Source of the DNA: Planctomycetota bacterium
GTDB lineage: Bacteria > Planctomycetota > JAJSAM01 > JAJVHW01
Assembly: GCA_024277065.1 (NCBI GenBank)
Contig: JAJRVY010000303.1
Span: forward strand, 1-40,339
DNA length: 40,339 nt
Direction of reading: 5' to 3'
Positions 8,945-16,532 of this stretch are shown here, one piece after another. The position numbers and the translations under genes were made by a program. The notes beneath the pieces were generated by a model. The model was given only the letters and a program-made list of their open reading frames with translations. It did no database searches and was not told where the DNA came from. Position 1 is the stretch's first letter. Each line of letters opens with the position of its first letter.

Positions 8945-10758
8945 CACTTCACCCTGATCGTGACCGGCCCGGGATGGCGCGGGTACTTGACGTACGGCGG
9001 ATTGGGCGTGAAGTCCGTGCGCTTGACGCGCCTGCGCGCCGCGGCGAGGCGGGCCTGGAAGAACTCCAGGCCTTCCTGTGCGACGGGGTCGGCGAGCGGT
9101 CCGGCCGGGGCCAGCGCCGCGATGCGATCGAGAGCGCGCAGCAGCGACGCGCGGCGCGCCGCGGGCGACACCGCGTCACAGCGCATCTTCCGGTCCGCCT
9201 GGAAGCCCACGGACGCGAAGTCGGCCGTGATGTCGTCCTGATCGACGCCGTCGCCGGACACGCCGCCCCCGCCGATGAGCCGGCCGGACTTGTCGTACAG
9301 CGGGACGCCCCCGGGGAAGATCGTGATGCCGTTGCGGATGCGGGCGTCGGCCGGCGCGCCGAAGGCGCCCGTCAGCAGCGCCACCGTGACGCCGTCCTGG
9401 AGTTGGTAGAGAGGGCCCGTGAAGCGCCGCTGCTGCCCCGCGGGGAAGTACATCTGCGCGTGCTGGCCGATGGCGCGGCAGGCCCAGGCGACCTTCTCGT
9501 CCGAGAACAGCACCGCCGTGCGCGCCTTCTGCGCGGAGACGTCGTACGAGAACAGCGTGGCGTCCTTCGTGCGCACGACACCGAGGATCTCGCCGTTCGT
9601 GTCCACCACGCTGACCCAGCACTGCATGGCGAGCCCGATCGGGCGGCGGATGGCGGCGCGCGTGACGTTGGCGCGCTGCACTCCCTGCCACAGGATGCGG
9701 CGCACATCGTCCGCGGACAGATTGCCGTCGGAGCCGGCGCGGATGGGGAAGGCCGACGGGCGCAGGACCTCGAACGACTGCGCCTTGCTGCCGGCGCCGG
9801 GGGGCGGATCGAGCGTGAGCGCTGCGAAGCGCGACGTGATGCCCGCCGCGCCGCGTACCGGGTAGTCCGCGTCCCAGGTGCCGTCCACGCCGGGCTGGAT
9901 CGTGCGCGTCGCCCTCGTGCGCAGGTGGACCGACTTGCGGTACGGGAGGCGGAAGCCGTCGAGATTGATCCTCGTGGCACGCTTGCTGCGATCGGGGAGG
10001 AAGCCACTCGCGGCCTTCATGACGATGCGCTCGAGGTTGCGGCCGCGCTCGAGGCGCCGGAACGTGATCCGGTAGCTGCGGTCCTCGTTCAGGATCTTGT
10101 CCGTCGCGATCGTGACCTTGTTCCCGCCGCCGTCGTCCAGACCCAGTCCGCCGACGCGCCTGCCGTTCTTGTAGAGCGCGACGCCGCCGAGCTCGCCCCG
10201 CACGCGGCCCTGGGCGATCTCCGGCAGGTCGTCGCAGACCTGCGGCGTGACGTCCTGCGGACGCGGGTAGTAGATCGCGTTCACGTCGGACGTGGCGATG
10301 CTCGAGAACTGCACGCCGTAGAGCGGACCTCCTGGGGCGAACTGCACGCCGGGTGGGAAGTGGTCCTGGATGATGTACGTCGCGGTGCGCGTCGTGAAGG
10401 ACCCGAAGTCGCTGCTGAAGTAGGACGCCGTCGCCGCCTTGGCGAGCGCGATGGCGCGGCAGCCCTCGCTGCCGTCCATGTGGAACACGCCGAGCGCGTT
10501 GCCCTCGGTGTCCACGACGGCCACCGTGATCGGCCGGTTCTTCTGCAGGCGTTTCGCATACGTGACGGCGCGCGAGACCAGTTCCGTGACCTCGGCTTCC
10601 GTCAGCGGCGGGCCCTCGGCCCGCGCCTCGGGCACCGCCGCCGTCGGAATGACGAACGCGGAACCCGCGACGGCCACTGCGCACGCCGCCGCGGCAACGC
10701 GCCACCGCCGAGGCCCGCGCATGGCGCGGCCCCCGCGGACGAGTACTCTCGTCCCCAT
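8944..10758 (-). CDS. Exported protein with two HbpS/GlcG (haem-degrading-type) domains
   Basis: 604 residues from the ATG at 10758, chosen because GGGAGGG lies just upstream; other in-frame ATGs lack an SD. A long basic leader precedes a hydrophobic Ala/Val segment and a likely signal-peptidase site near ARAEGPP. Two copies of the GlcG/HbpS fold follow, at about residues 55-230 and 355-525. Each has a strand VAVVDTEGNALGVFHMDG or VSVVDTNGEILGVVRTKD. The second ends in the family loop GGGGVSGDGVDQDD; the first has the weaker GGLGLDDGGGN. HbpS proteins bind haem and can act in iron or redox sensing. It is the first gene of the porin/decahaem operon, so a haem- or redox-related envelope role is inferred. 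Confidence 0.8.
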   Translation of the reverse strand: MGTRVLVRGGRAMRGPRRWRVAAAACAVAVAGSAFVIPTAAVPEARAEGPPLTEAEVTELVSRAVTYAKRLQKNRPITVAVVDTEGNALGVFHMDGSEGCRAIALAKAATASYFSSDFGSFTTRTATYIIQDHFPPGVQFAPGGPLYGVQFSSIATSDVNAIYYPRPQDVTPQVCDDLPEIAQGRVRGELGGVALYKNGRRVGGLGLDDGGGNKVTIATDKILNEDRSYRITFRRLERGRNLERIVMKAASGFLPDRSKRATRINLDGFRLPYRKSVHLRTRATRTIQPGVDGTWDADYPVRGAAGITSRFAALTLDPPPGAGSKAQSFEVLRPSAFPIRAGSDGNLSADDVRRILWQGVQRANVTRAAIRRPIGLAMQCWVSVVDTNGEILGVVRTKDATLFSYDVSAQKARTAVLFSDEKVAWACRAIGQHAQMYFPAGQQRRFTGPLYQLQDGVTVALLTGAFGAPADARIRNGITIFPGGVPLYDKSGRLIGGGGVSGDGVDQDDITADFASVGFQADRKMRCDAVSPAARRASLLRALDRIAALAPAGPLADPVAQEGLEFFQARLAAARRRVKRTDFTPNPPYVKYPRHPGPVTIRVK

Positions 10759-11018
10759 GTTCCCTCCCATCAGCGGCCGCGGGGAGCGGCGCGCCGCGCG
10801 GTCCGTTTCCATCGCGGACCGGATTCACACGCGCCTCGTTCTAGCGTGTGGCGGGGGCGCGTGCAAGGCGACGGAGCGCGAGCCCGTGTGCCGTCGCGTC
10901 GCGCGGCGTCGATCGCCGACCGCGTGGGCGCATTCCCGTCTGCGTCTCCCGTCGCAGGCTCCGACGTGATACTCTCGTCACAATTGCGCGAGTGATCGCG
11001 CGACGGGAGGAGTTGGGG

Positions 11019-11213
11019 ATGAGGCGACTCGTTCAGCTTCGCGCCATCGAGGGGGACGAGGTCGCGAAACTGCGCCGGAAGGGGGAGGTCGTCGCGCTCC
11101 TCGCGGCGGCCGTCGCCACGCGCATGAACGAGACCGAATCCGACGTCGTGTTCGCGCTCGCCACGCTCGCCACGCTGGGCGCGGAGGATGCGGAGAACGA
11201 GACGTGGAACGAT
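11019..11213 (+). pseudogene. Possible small or truncated ORF with strong SD
   Basis: An ATG at 11019 follows GGGAGGAG (11005-11012) at six bases, one of the best SD sites in the window. The next 65 codons have high-GC third positions and encode a helical, acidic/Ala-rich sequence (EGDEVAKLRRKGEVVALL, then TRMNETESDVVFALATL). At 11203-11230 the frame enters a perfect hairpin. Beyond it the sequence looks non-coding and the frame stays open to 11750, antisense to the FHA gene. This fits a gene truncated or frameshifted near 11210. A small protein with a long run-on is the alternative. Confidence 0.3.
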
Positions 11214-11230
11214 CACGGGATCGTTCCACG
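11203..11230 (-). terminator. Perfect 12-bp hairpin, likely terminator of the FHA gene
   Basis: CGTGGAACGATC (11203-11214) and GATCGTTCCACG (11219-11230) pair perfectly around a four-base loop. It lies about 90 bases past the FHA stop on the minus strand and is followed there by a weakly U-rich stretch (TCTCGTTCTCC). A protein-binding operator is also possible. Confidence 0.45.
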
Positions 11231-11317
11231 CCTGCAAGTGAGCGCCGCTCCGACGGGCGATCGGTGTGGCTGTCGCGTCGCGCGCCCGAGCGTTGATCCG
11301 GCCGCCGCCGAGGCGGG

Positions 11318-12181
11318 CTACGCCCGCTCGCGGACCTGTAGGCCCGCCGCGCCGATGCGCAGCGCGTCGCCGACGTCGAGCGCGATCTTCTCGCGGATGC
11401 GCACGTACGTGCCGTTGCGACTGCCGAGGTCCTCGATGGTCACGGCCTTGTCCGACGCGAAGAAGCGTGCGTGGCGCCGCGAGAGGCGCGAGTCGTTCGG
11501 GAAGTTGAGGTGGCCGTCGGTGCGGCCGAGGATGGTCTTGCCGGCGGGGAGGTCGTGGACGGGACCGGGAGAGCCGTCGCGGCGCAGGAACACGAGGCGC
11601 CCGCAGGGCGTGTTGGCACTGCCTCCGAGCACGTGCCTGTCGGTGTCCACGGGGGCCGCCGGGGGGACGCGCGTGAAGAGCGCCGCGACGTCGCCCATCA
11701 GCACGACGTCACCGGCCGTCAGCGGTTCCTCGCCGCGCAGCCGACGGTAGATGCCGCTCGATTCCGGGACGGGATCGACGTAGAGCACCTCGCCTTCGAC
11801 GAGCAGGTTGCCCTCGAGTTCGCGGACGCGCGGATCGCCCGTGACGCCCAAGTGGTCGAGACCCGAGCCGAGTGGCACGGCGCGCTTGCCGATGTCGATG
11901 CTGCGACGATCGCCGTCCGGCAGCAGCAGCCGGATCGAGAACTGGATCGGACCCTCCGAGACGGCCTTGCGGTCGATCTGCTTGGTCGGCGGCTCGACGA
12001 GCCGGCGCGGGACCTCCTCGAGCAGCGTGGCGCGGTCCGCCGCGCTGTCGAGATCCTCCTGCTCGGGCAGCGCCCGCTGCGAACCGTCCTCGGGGCGCAG
12101 AGGTGAGCCGCAGGCGATGCAACGTGCAGGGCTGCCGACGTTGACGGTGCCGCAGAGTTCGCAGGTCGTGGTCTCGCTCAC
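11318..12181 (-). CDS. Zinc-ribbon plus FHA domain protein
   Basis: 287 residues from a GTG at 12181; the frame stays open upstream, but that part is antisense to ubiD. Cys7-x2-Cys10 and Cys21-x2-Cys24 form a short zinc ribbon. A middle part (about 60-200) has beta-rich sequence without a recognised motif. The C-terminal 80 residues are an FHA domain, with GR at the start of the fold, then SRRH and NGT, the residues that contact phosphothreonine in this family. The protein probably reads Ser/Thr kinase output; no kinase lies nearby. No good SD precedes the GTG. It is divergent from ubiD with about 96 bases between the starts. Confidence 0.85.
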   Translation of the reverse strand: MSETTTCELCGTVNVGSPARCIACGSPLRPEDGSQRALPEQEDLDSAADRATLLEEVPRRLVEPPTKQIDRKAVSEGPIQFSIRLLLPDGDRRSIDIGKRAVPLGSGLDHLGVTGDPRVRELEGNLLVEGEVLYVDPVPESSGIYRRLRGEEPLTAGDVVLMGDVAALFTRVPPAAPVDTDRHVLGGSANTPCGRLVFLRRDGSPGPVHDLPAGKTILGRTDGHLNFPNDSRLSRRHARFFASDKAVTIEDLGSRNGTYVRIREKIALDVGDALRIGAAGLQVRERA

Positions 12182-12277
12182 ATGAGGATTATTGACGACC
12201 GGAGGCGGATTGCGCAACGCAGCAGCAGCGGCGGGGGGCTTCTTCGCGCGCAGTGGGCCGGCGGCGAGACTCCAGCC

Positions 12278-14050
12278 GTGACGGATGATCGACCCGTGGA
12301 CAGCCTCAGGGAGTTCCTGCGCATCCTGCGTACGCGCGGCGAGTTGCTCGAGATCGAGGCCGAGGTGGACCCCGCGCTCGAACTCGCCGAGATCCACCGC
12401 CGCGTGATCGCCGCCAGCGGACCGGCGCTCCTCTTCCGCAATCCGCGCGGCGCCGATTTCCCCGTCGTCACGAATCTCTTCGGCACGCGCGAGCGGACGC
12501 ACCTGTCGTTCGGTCGGCGGCCGCGCGAGTTCGTCGAGCGGCTCGTGGAGGCCGCGCACACCTGCGTGCCGCCGACGCTCTCGAAACTGTGGTCGTTCCG
12601 CGACGTCGCGCTGCAAGGGCTGCGCGTCGGGATGAAGCACGTGACGTCCGGGCCCGTGACCGAGGTCGAGGAAGCGCCCGCTCTGCATCGCCTGCCCGCG
12701 CTGACGTCGTGGCACAGCGACGGCGGGCCGTTCTTCACGCTGCCGCTCGTCTACACCGAGTCGCCCACGTCGGGGAAGGGCAACCTCGGGATGTACCGGA
12801 TGCAGGTCCACTCGGCGACCGAGACGGGGATGCACTTCCAGATCCACAAGGGCGGCGGCTTCCACTTCACCGAGGCCGAGGCCGCGGGCCGGGACCTGCC
12901 TGTGACCGTCTTCGTCGGGGGGCCTCCGGCGCTGATGCTCGCGGCCATCGCGCCACTGCCTGAGGACGTGCCGGAGATGCTCCTCGCGAGCTTGCTGCTC
13001 GGCAAGCGCCTGCCCTGCGTCACGGGCCGCGGGCCGCACGCGATCCCTGCCGCCGCGGAGTTCGCGTTCGTCGGACGGCTCGTCGCGGGCGAGCGCCGCC
13101 CCGAGGGCCCGTTCGGCGACCACTACGGCTACAACAGCCTGGTCCACGACTACCCCGTCTTCCGTGTCGAGAAGGTGCTGCGCCGTAGCGACGCGATCTG
13201 GCCGGCGACGGTCGTCGGGCGGCCGCGGCAGGAGGACTTCCACATCGGAGACTTCCTGCAGGATCTGCTGTCGCCGCTGTTCCCGCTGGTGATGCCGAGC
13301 GTGCGCAAACTCTGGAGCTACGGCGAGACGGGCTTTCACAGCCTCGCCGCCGCCGTCGTGCGCGACCGCTATCCGCGCGAGGCGATCGCCTCGGGCTTCC
13401 GCATCCTGGGCGAGGGCCAGCTCTCGCTGCAGAAGATCATCTTCCTCACCGACCGCGACGTGGATCTCACGGACTTCCGGTCGCTGCTCGAGACGCTGCT
13501 TGCGCGCGTGGACTGGCGGCGGGACCTGATCATCGTCAGCGAGACGTCGCAGGACACGCTGGACTACACCGGCCCGAAGGTGAACCACGGCAGCAAGATG
13601 ATGCTGCTCGGACTCGGCGATCCGGTGCGCGCGCTGCCCGAGCGCTGGAGCGGCGAGCGCCTGCCGCAGGGGGCCGCCGCGGCGCGCGCCTTCTGCCGCG
13701 GCTGCCTCGTGGTGCTGGGCGCTCCGTACGCCGCCGCCGACGATCAGCCCGCACGGATCGCGCGCGCGCCGGAGTTCTCCGACTGGCCGCTGATCGTGCT
13801 CGTGGACGATCTCGCCGAGGCCACGGCGTCGGACGAGCTCTTCCTCTGTACGACGTTCACGCGCATGGAGCCCGCGGCCGACGTGCACGGTCGCGAGCAG
13901 TGCGTGGAGCGCTTTCATGTCGGTCTCGATCCGCCGGTGGTCTTCGACTGCCGCCTCAAGCCCTGGTACCCGGACGTGATGGAGGTCGATGACGCGACGC
14001 GCAATCTCGTGGACCGGCGCTGGGACGAGTACGGCATCGAGCTGCCCTGA
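12278..14050 (+). CDS. ubiD: UbiD-family decarboxylase (prenylated-FMN dependent)
   Basis: 590 residues. The GTG at 12278 was chosen because the ATG at 12182 adds a basic, non-conserved leader and runs into the FHA start; a GTG at 12296 is also possible. Family hallmarks are LREFLRIL near the start, then NLGMYRMQVHS, TGMHFQIHKGGG and PEGPFGDHYGY, which carry residues of the prenyl-FMN/metal site and the catalytic acidic network. UbiD enzymes reversibly decarboxylate aromatic or unsaturated acids, as in ubiquinone or menaquinone synthesis. The flavin prenyltransferase UbiX is not in the window, so the substrate cannot be named. The length exceeds E. coli UbiD (about 497 residues). Confidence 0.9.
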   Translation: MTDDRPVDSLREFLRILRTRGELLEIEAEVDPALELAEIHRRVIAASGPALLFRNPRGADFPVVTNLFGTRERTHLSFGRRPREFVERLVEAAHTCVPPTLSKLWSFRDVALQGLRVGMKHVTSGPVTEVEEAPALHRLPALTSWHSDGGPFFTLPLVYTESPTSGKGNLGMYRMQVHSATETGMHFQIHKGGGFHFTEAEAAGRDLPVTVFVGGPPALMLAAIAPLPEDVPEMLLASLLLGKRLPCVTGRGPHAIPAAAEFAFVGRLVAGERRPEGPFGDHYGYNSLVHDYPVFRVEKVLRRSDAIWPATVVGRPRQEDFHIGDFLQDLLSPLFPLVMPSVRKLWSYGETGFHSLAAAVVRDRYPREAIASGFRILGEGQLSLQKIIFLTDRDVDLTDFRSLLETLLARVDWRRDLIIVSETSQDTLDYTGPKVNHGSKMMLLGLGDPVRALPERWSGERLPQGAAAARAFCRGCLVVLGAPYAAADDQPARIARAPEFSDWPLIVLVDDLAEATASDELFLCTTFTRMEPAADVHGREQCVERFHVGLDPPVVFDCRLKPWYPDVMEVDDATRNLVDRRWDEYGIELP

Positions 14051-14125
14051 TCCATGGCTCGACCTTCGGTGGAAGGCGCCTCCCCGCGCGTCGGTTATCG
14101 TCTGCGGAACGGAGGATCAGGAACC

Positions 14126-14761
14126 ATGCGCACGAAGATGATCTCGTTGCTCGCGTTTGCGGCCGCGCTGGCCGCGTGCACGGCGAAAGAAGCCCCCAGC
14201 GAGTCGGGCAAGGCGCCCGTCGCGGCGCAGGCCGCAGCGGTGGCAACCGACGCGGGGGAGGCCCCGGCCCCGCCGGCGGACGCTCCCGCCGGAGAGGTCG
14301 CGCCGGATACGCGCGTTCCGGTTGAGGACACGGCCGAGGCCACCGCGGCGTGGGAGAACCCGCAGATGCCGGCCGGGCTGGACGAGGTCTGGGCGGTCTA
14401 TTACCAGAGGATCCCGTTCCGTTTCGGCGCCGAGGCGGGGCTCGCCGAGGCGGCGGCCACGGGCAAGCCGATGATGATGTTCTACGTCGCGACGTGGTGA
14501 GGGTTCTGTAAGCAGATGGCCCGTGAGGCCCTCGCCGACGAGAAGGTGGTCGCCGCGATCCGCAGGGACTTCATCCCCGTGCTGCTCGACCTCGACGAGG
14601 AGATCGAGTGGAAGGAGAGGCACGGCGTCTCCAGCATCCCTGTCATTCACTGGACGTACGCGACGGGTGAGGTGGTGGCCACCACCGAGGACGTGCAGCC
14701 CGTGGCGCGCGTGCTCGAGGACATGCAGACGACGCTCGAGTTCCTGGCCGACGACGAGTAG
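14126..14761 (+). CDS. Thioredoxin-like lipoprotein, probable selenoprotein (TGA at 14498 read as Sec)
   Basis: 211 residues if the in-frame TGA at 14498-14500 is read as selenocysteine. The ATG at 14126 follows GGAGG (14111-14115) and AGGA. A signal ends in the lipobox LAAC with Cys18, followed by an Ala/Pro-rich linker (about 20-85). A thioredoxin-like domain then reads GKPMMMFYVATW-U-GFCKQMAREAL, then FIPVLLDLD and the cis-Pro region GVSSIPVIHW. The TGA sits exactly where the first Cys of the WCxxC redox motif belongs (Sec125-Gly-Phe-Cys128), and homologous coding sequence continues in the same frame to 14761. A hairpin follows the TGA. Automatic callers would split it into 124- and 81-residue pieces. 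A true nonsense mutation is the alternative, but the position argues against it. Confidence 0.85.
14499..14533 (+). promoter_or_regulatory. Candidate bacterial SECIS element
   Basis: After the TGA, GGCC (14518-14521) pairs with GGCC (14527-14530) around the loop CGUGA, 17 bases past the UGA. GAGGG (14499-14503) can pair with CCCUC (14529-14533) as a longer alternative. The small apical loop with a GU dinucleotide, close behind the UGA and inside the coding region, matches the layout of bacterial SelB-binding SECIS hairpins. The pairing was done by eye. Confidence 0.5.
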
Positions 14762-14791
14762 CGGTCCGCAAGCGGTCCGCGCCGGAATCAC

Positions 14792-14823
14792 AGCGCCCCC
14801 GCCGGGAGACCGGCGGGGGCGCT
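14792..14823. terminator. Strong bidirectional terminator hairpin
   Basis: A perfect 13-bp inverted repeat (14792-14804 with 14811-14823) has a six-base loop (GGAGAC) and is followed on the plus strand by GTTCCGTTCG. It lies between the convergent selenoprotein gene and the minus-strand Met/Asp-rich gene, so it can serve both. Confidence 0.8.
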
Positions 14824-14844
14824 GTTCCGTTCGTGGGGGCGCGC

Positions 14845-16185
14845 TCAGCGGTGCGAGCGGGACCTCATCATGCTGCCGCGTCCGTGGTCGTTCGCCGCGT
14901 CGTCGTCGCCGTCGTGCATGTCATCGTCGTCGTCGCCGTCGTGCATGTCGTCGTCATGGTCGCCGCGGGGGCAGTCCCAATCGAAGTCGATGTCGGCCCA
15001 ATCGACGTCCGGGAAGACGATGCGATCGAGGTTGCCGACGTCGGTCAGGTTGCCGTCGTCGTCCGCGATCTCGAGGCGCAGGCGGGAGGGCTCGCGCTCG
15101 GGCTGCGGGAAGGGCATGAAGTCCGGCGGCATGATGTCGAACATGTCGTCCATGTCGAACATGCCGAACATTTCGTCCATGTCGAACATGCCGCCCAGGA
15201 GATCGCCCAGCCCGCGGCCGCCGCCCATGCGGTCACCGCGGTCGCGGTCGCCGCGTCCGCGGCCGAAGTCGGGCATGTCGCGCAGACTCGGCATGCGGTC
15301 CATGAAGCCTCCCATCTTGGCCGGACCGTCCGCTGCCTCTGCGTCGTCCGCCTCGTCATCGTTCTGGAACGGGCAGTCGCCGAAGGAGCCGCCCTCACGG
15401 GGCCCGTCCCCGAGCCAGTCCATCATGGGAGGCATGCGCAGTTCCGGCTGCTCGAGTTCCGGCAGCACGCCGCGCAGGAGAACGGTGCCGTCGGCGGTCA
15501 CGACGCGGAACGCCCGGCCGGCGAGATCCGCGACCGTCTCGACGTCGAGAGGCAGCCCCTCGTCGGTCAGCGGCCCACGCGTGTAGTCGAAGACGTCACC
15601 GCGCTGCCCGCGCTCGGCCGGCGCCTTCTTCAGTGAGAGGGAGAAGCGCTCGACGTCCTTCGCCGGGAACGAGAACATGTCCACGAAGCCGCGCCATCCC
15701 TCGGCGCCGTCATAGCGCTCGAACGCGAACGAGGGCAGGTCGATCTCGGGCAGCACGGAGCCGTCCGTGTCGCCCATGAGCACGGCGTGGTCGTCGTCCA
15801 TGCGGTAGATCTCGATGCGCTCGGGCATCTCGAACGACGCGCTCTTGCCCGCATCGCGAACGCGGCGGCGGAGCTTCATCTTCGCCTTGCCGCGGCGGTT
15901 CGTGCGCACGGTGCCGAGGAGCTCGTCGGTGGCGGCGTCGCGCACCTCGTAGCGCGTCCTCGGGTCGAGGTTGCGCAGCTTCAGCACGCCCTTCTCGCCG
16001 CGCTTCGACGTCTTGACGCGCAGCACGCCGCTCGCGTCCGCGTCCGGGCCGAGCAGGGGCCGCACGAGTTCGACGTCACGCCCGTCGTGGCTGCGGTGCT
16101 TCCGGCCGGCCTCGGCGGTCACGCCACCGGCGAGCACGGTGAGCGTCGTGACGAGTGCTGTGCAGAGGAACAGGGATCGGGACAT
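14845..16185 (-). CDS. Secreted Met/Asp-rich protein of unknown function
   Basis: 446 residues from the ATG at 16185, with AGGAG upstream. A signal peptide (residues 1-26, ending VTAEA) is followed by a beta-rich region (about 40-240; for example LRNLDPRTRYEVRD, DGTVLLRGVLPELE). The second half is compositionally extreme: a Gly/Arg/Asp stretch, then Met-Phe-Asp units (MFDMDEMFGMFDMDDMFD), and a C-terminus with repeated DDDMHDGDD. Met, Asp and His clusters suggest metal binding (copper, calcium or zinc), but this is inference from composition. It faces the selenoprotein gene across a shared terminator. I recognise no family. Confidence 0.8.
   Translation of the reverse strand: MSRSLFLCTALVTTLTVLAGGVTAEAGRKHRSHDGRDVELVRPLLGPDADASGVLRVKTSKRGEKGVLKLRNLDPRTRYEVRDAATDELLGTVRTNRRGKAKMKLRRRVRDAGKSASFEMPERIEIYRMDDDHAVLMGDTDGSVLPEIDLPSFAFERYDGAEGWRGFVDMFSFPAKDVERFSLSLKKAPAERGQRGDVFDYTRGPLTDEGLPLDVETVADLAGRAFRVVTADGTVLLRGVLPELEQPELRMPPMMDWLGDGPREGGSFGDCPFQNDDEADDAEAADGPAKMGGFMDRMPSLRDMPDFGRGRGDRDRGDRMGGGRGLGDLLGGMFDMDEMFGMFDMDDMFDIMPPDFMPFPQPEREPSRLRLEIADDDGNLTDVGNLDRIVFPDVDWADIDFDWDCPRGDHDDDMHDGDDDDDMHDGDDDAANDHGRGSMMRSRSHR
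14901..14949. repeat. Two exact 22-bp direct repeats encoding DMHDGDD units
   Basis: Copies at 14901-14922 and 14928-14949 are identical, with a 27-bp (nine-codon) period, inside the 3' end of the Met/Asp-rich gene. The in-frame period indicates growth of the acidic/His tail by slippage. Confidence 0.75.
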
Positions 16186-16532
16186 GTCTGTCTCCTGGAG
16201 TATCGAGACCGCGGGCACGGGTCGGAATGGACGTCGGCGATGCGCGTCATCGCATCGATGTGGGAAGCCTAAGGCCGCCTCCTTGCGCAAATCTGAAGCA
16301 CGCACGCGCCAGTCTACACGAGGCCGGGCGGCCCGTCGGCGGCGGGGCGTCGGATTTCCCGGCGCCCGAGAAGTGGCGCACGCCTGCGCCCGCGACGCCG
16401 TGACCCGGATCACGAACCCTGGTCTCATCCGGCGCGGGCGGCCGGCGCCGACGGCGCCCACACGCCGCGCCGCGCCGGCCTGCCCGATCCGATGTTGCGA
16501 CCGGCCGCCCGTGGCGTTCTCCTGCGTTCACG
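16186..16532. other. Divergent intergenic region
   Basis: About 347 bases between the divergently transcribed Met/Asp-rich gene and the RND exporter gene. It should hold both promoters. No clear promoter consensus, riboswitch or additional ORF is visible. The open frames crossing it are arginine/proline-rich and look non-coding. Confidence 0.5.

Larger units (their letters stand above)
10759..11317. other. Intergenic region upstream of the cytochrome operon
   Basis: About 560 bases between the FHA gene and the HbpS-porin-cytochrome operon, both on the minus strand. It should contain the promoter of that operon, but I cannot fix a -35/-10 pair. It holds a plus-strand start with a very good SD at 11019 and a perfect 12-bp inverted repeat at 11203-11230, each listed separately. 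Confidence 0.5.

Noticed and set aside
11231-11750. Plus-strand continuation of the 11019 frame
   Set aside because: Codon pattern and composition become non-coding past the hairpin, and it is antisense to the FHA gene.
12182-12277. UbiD start at ATG 12182
   Set aside because: The added residues are not like the family, and the start would abut the divergent FHA gene.
14516-14761. Separate 81-residue gene starting at 14516
   Set aside because: It has no SD and begins in the middle of a thioredoxin fold. It is the C-terminal part of the selenoprotein.
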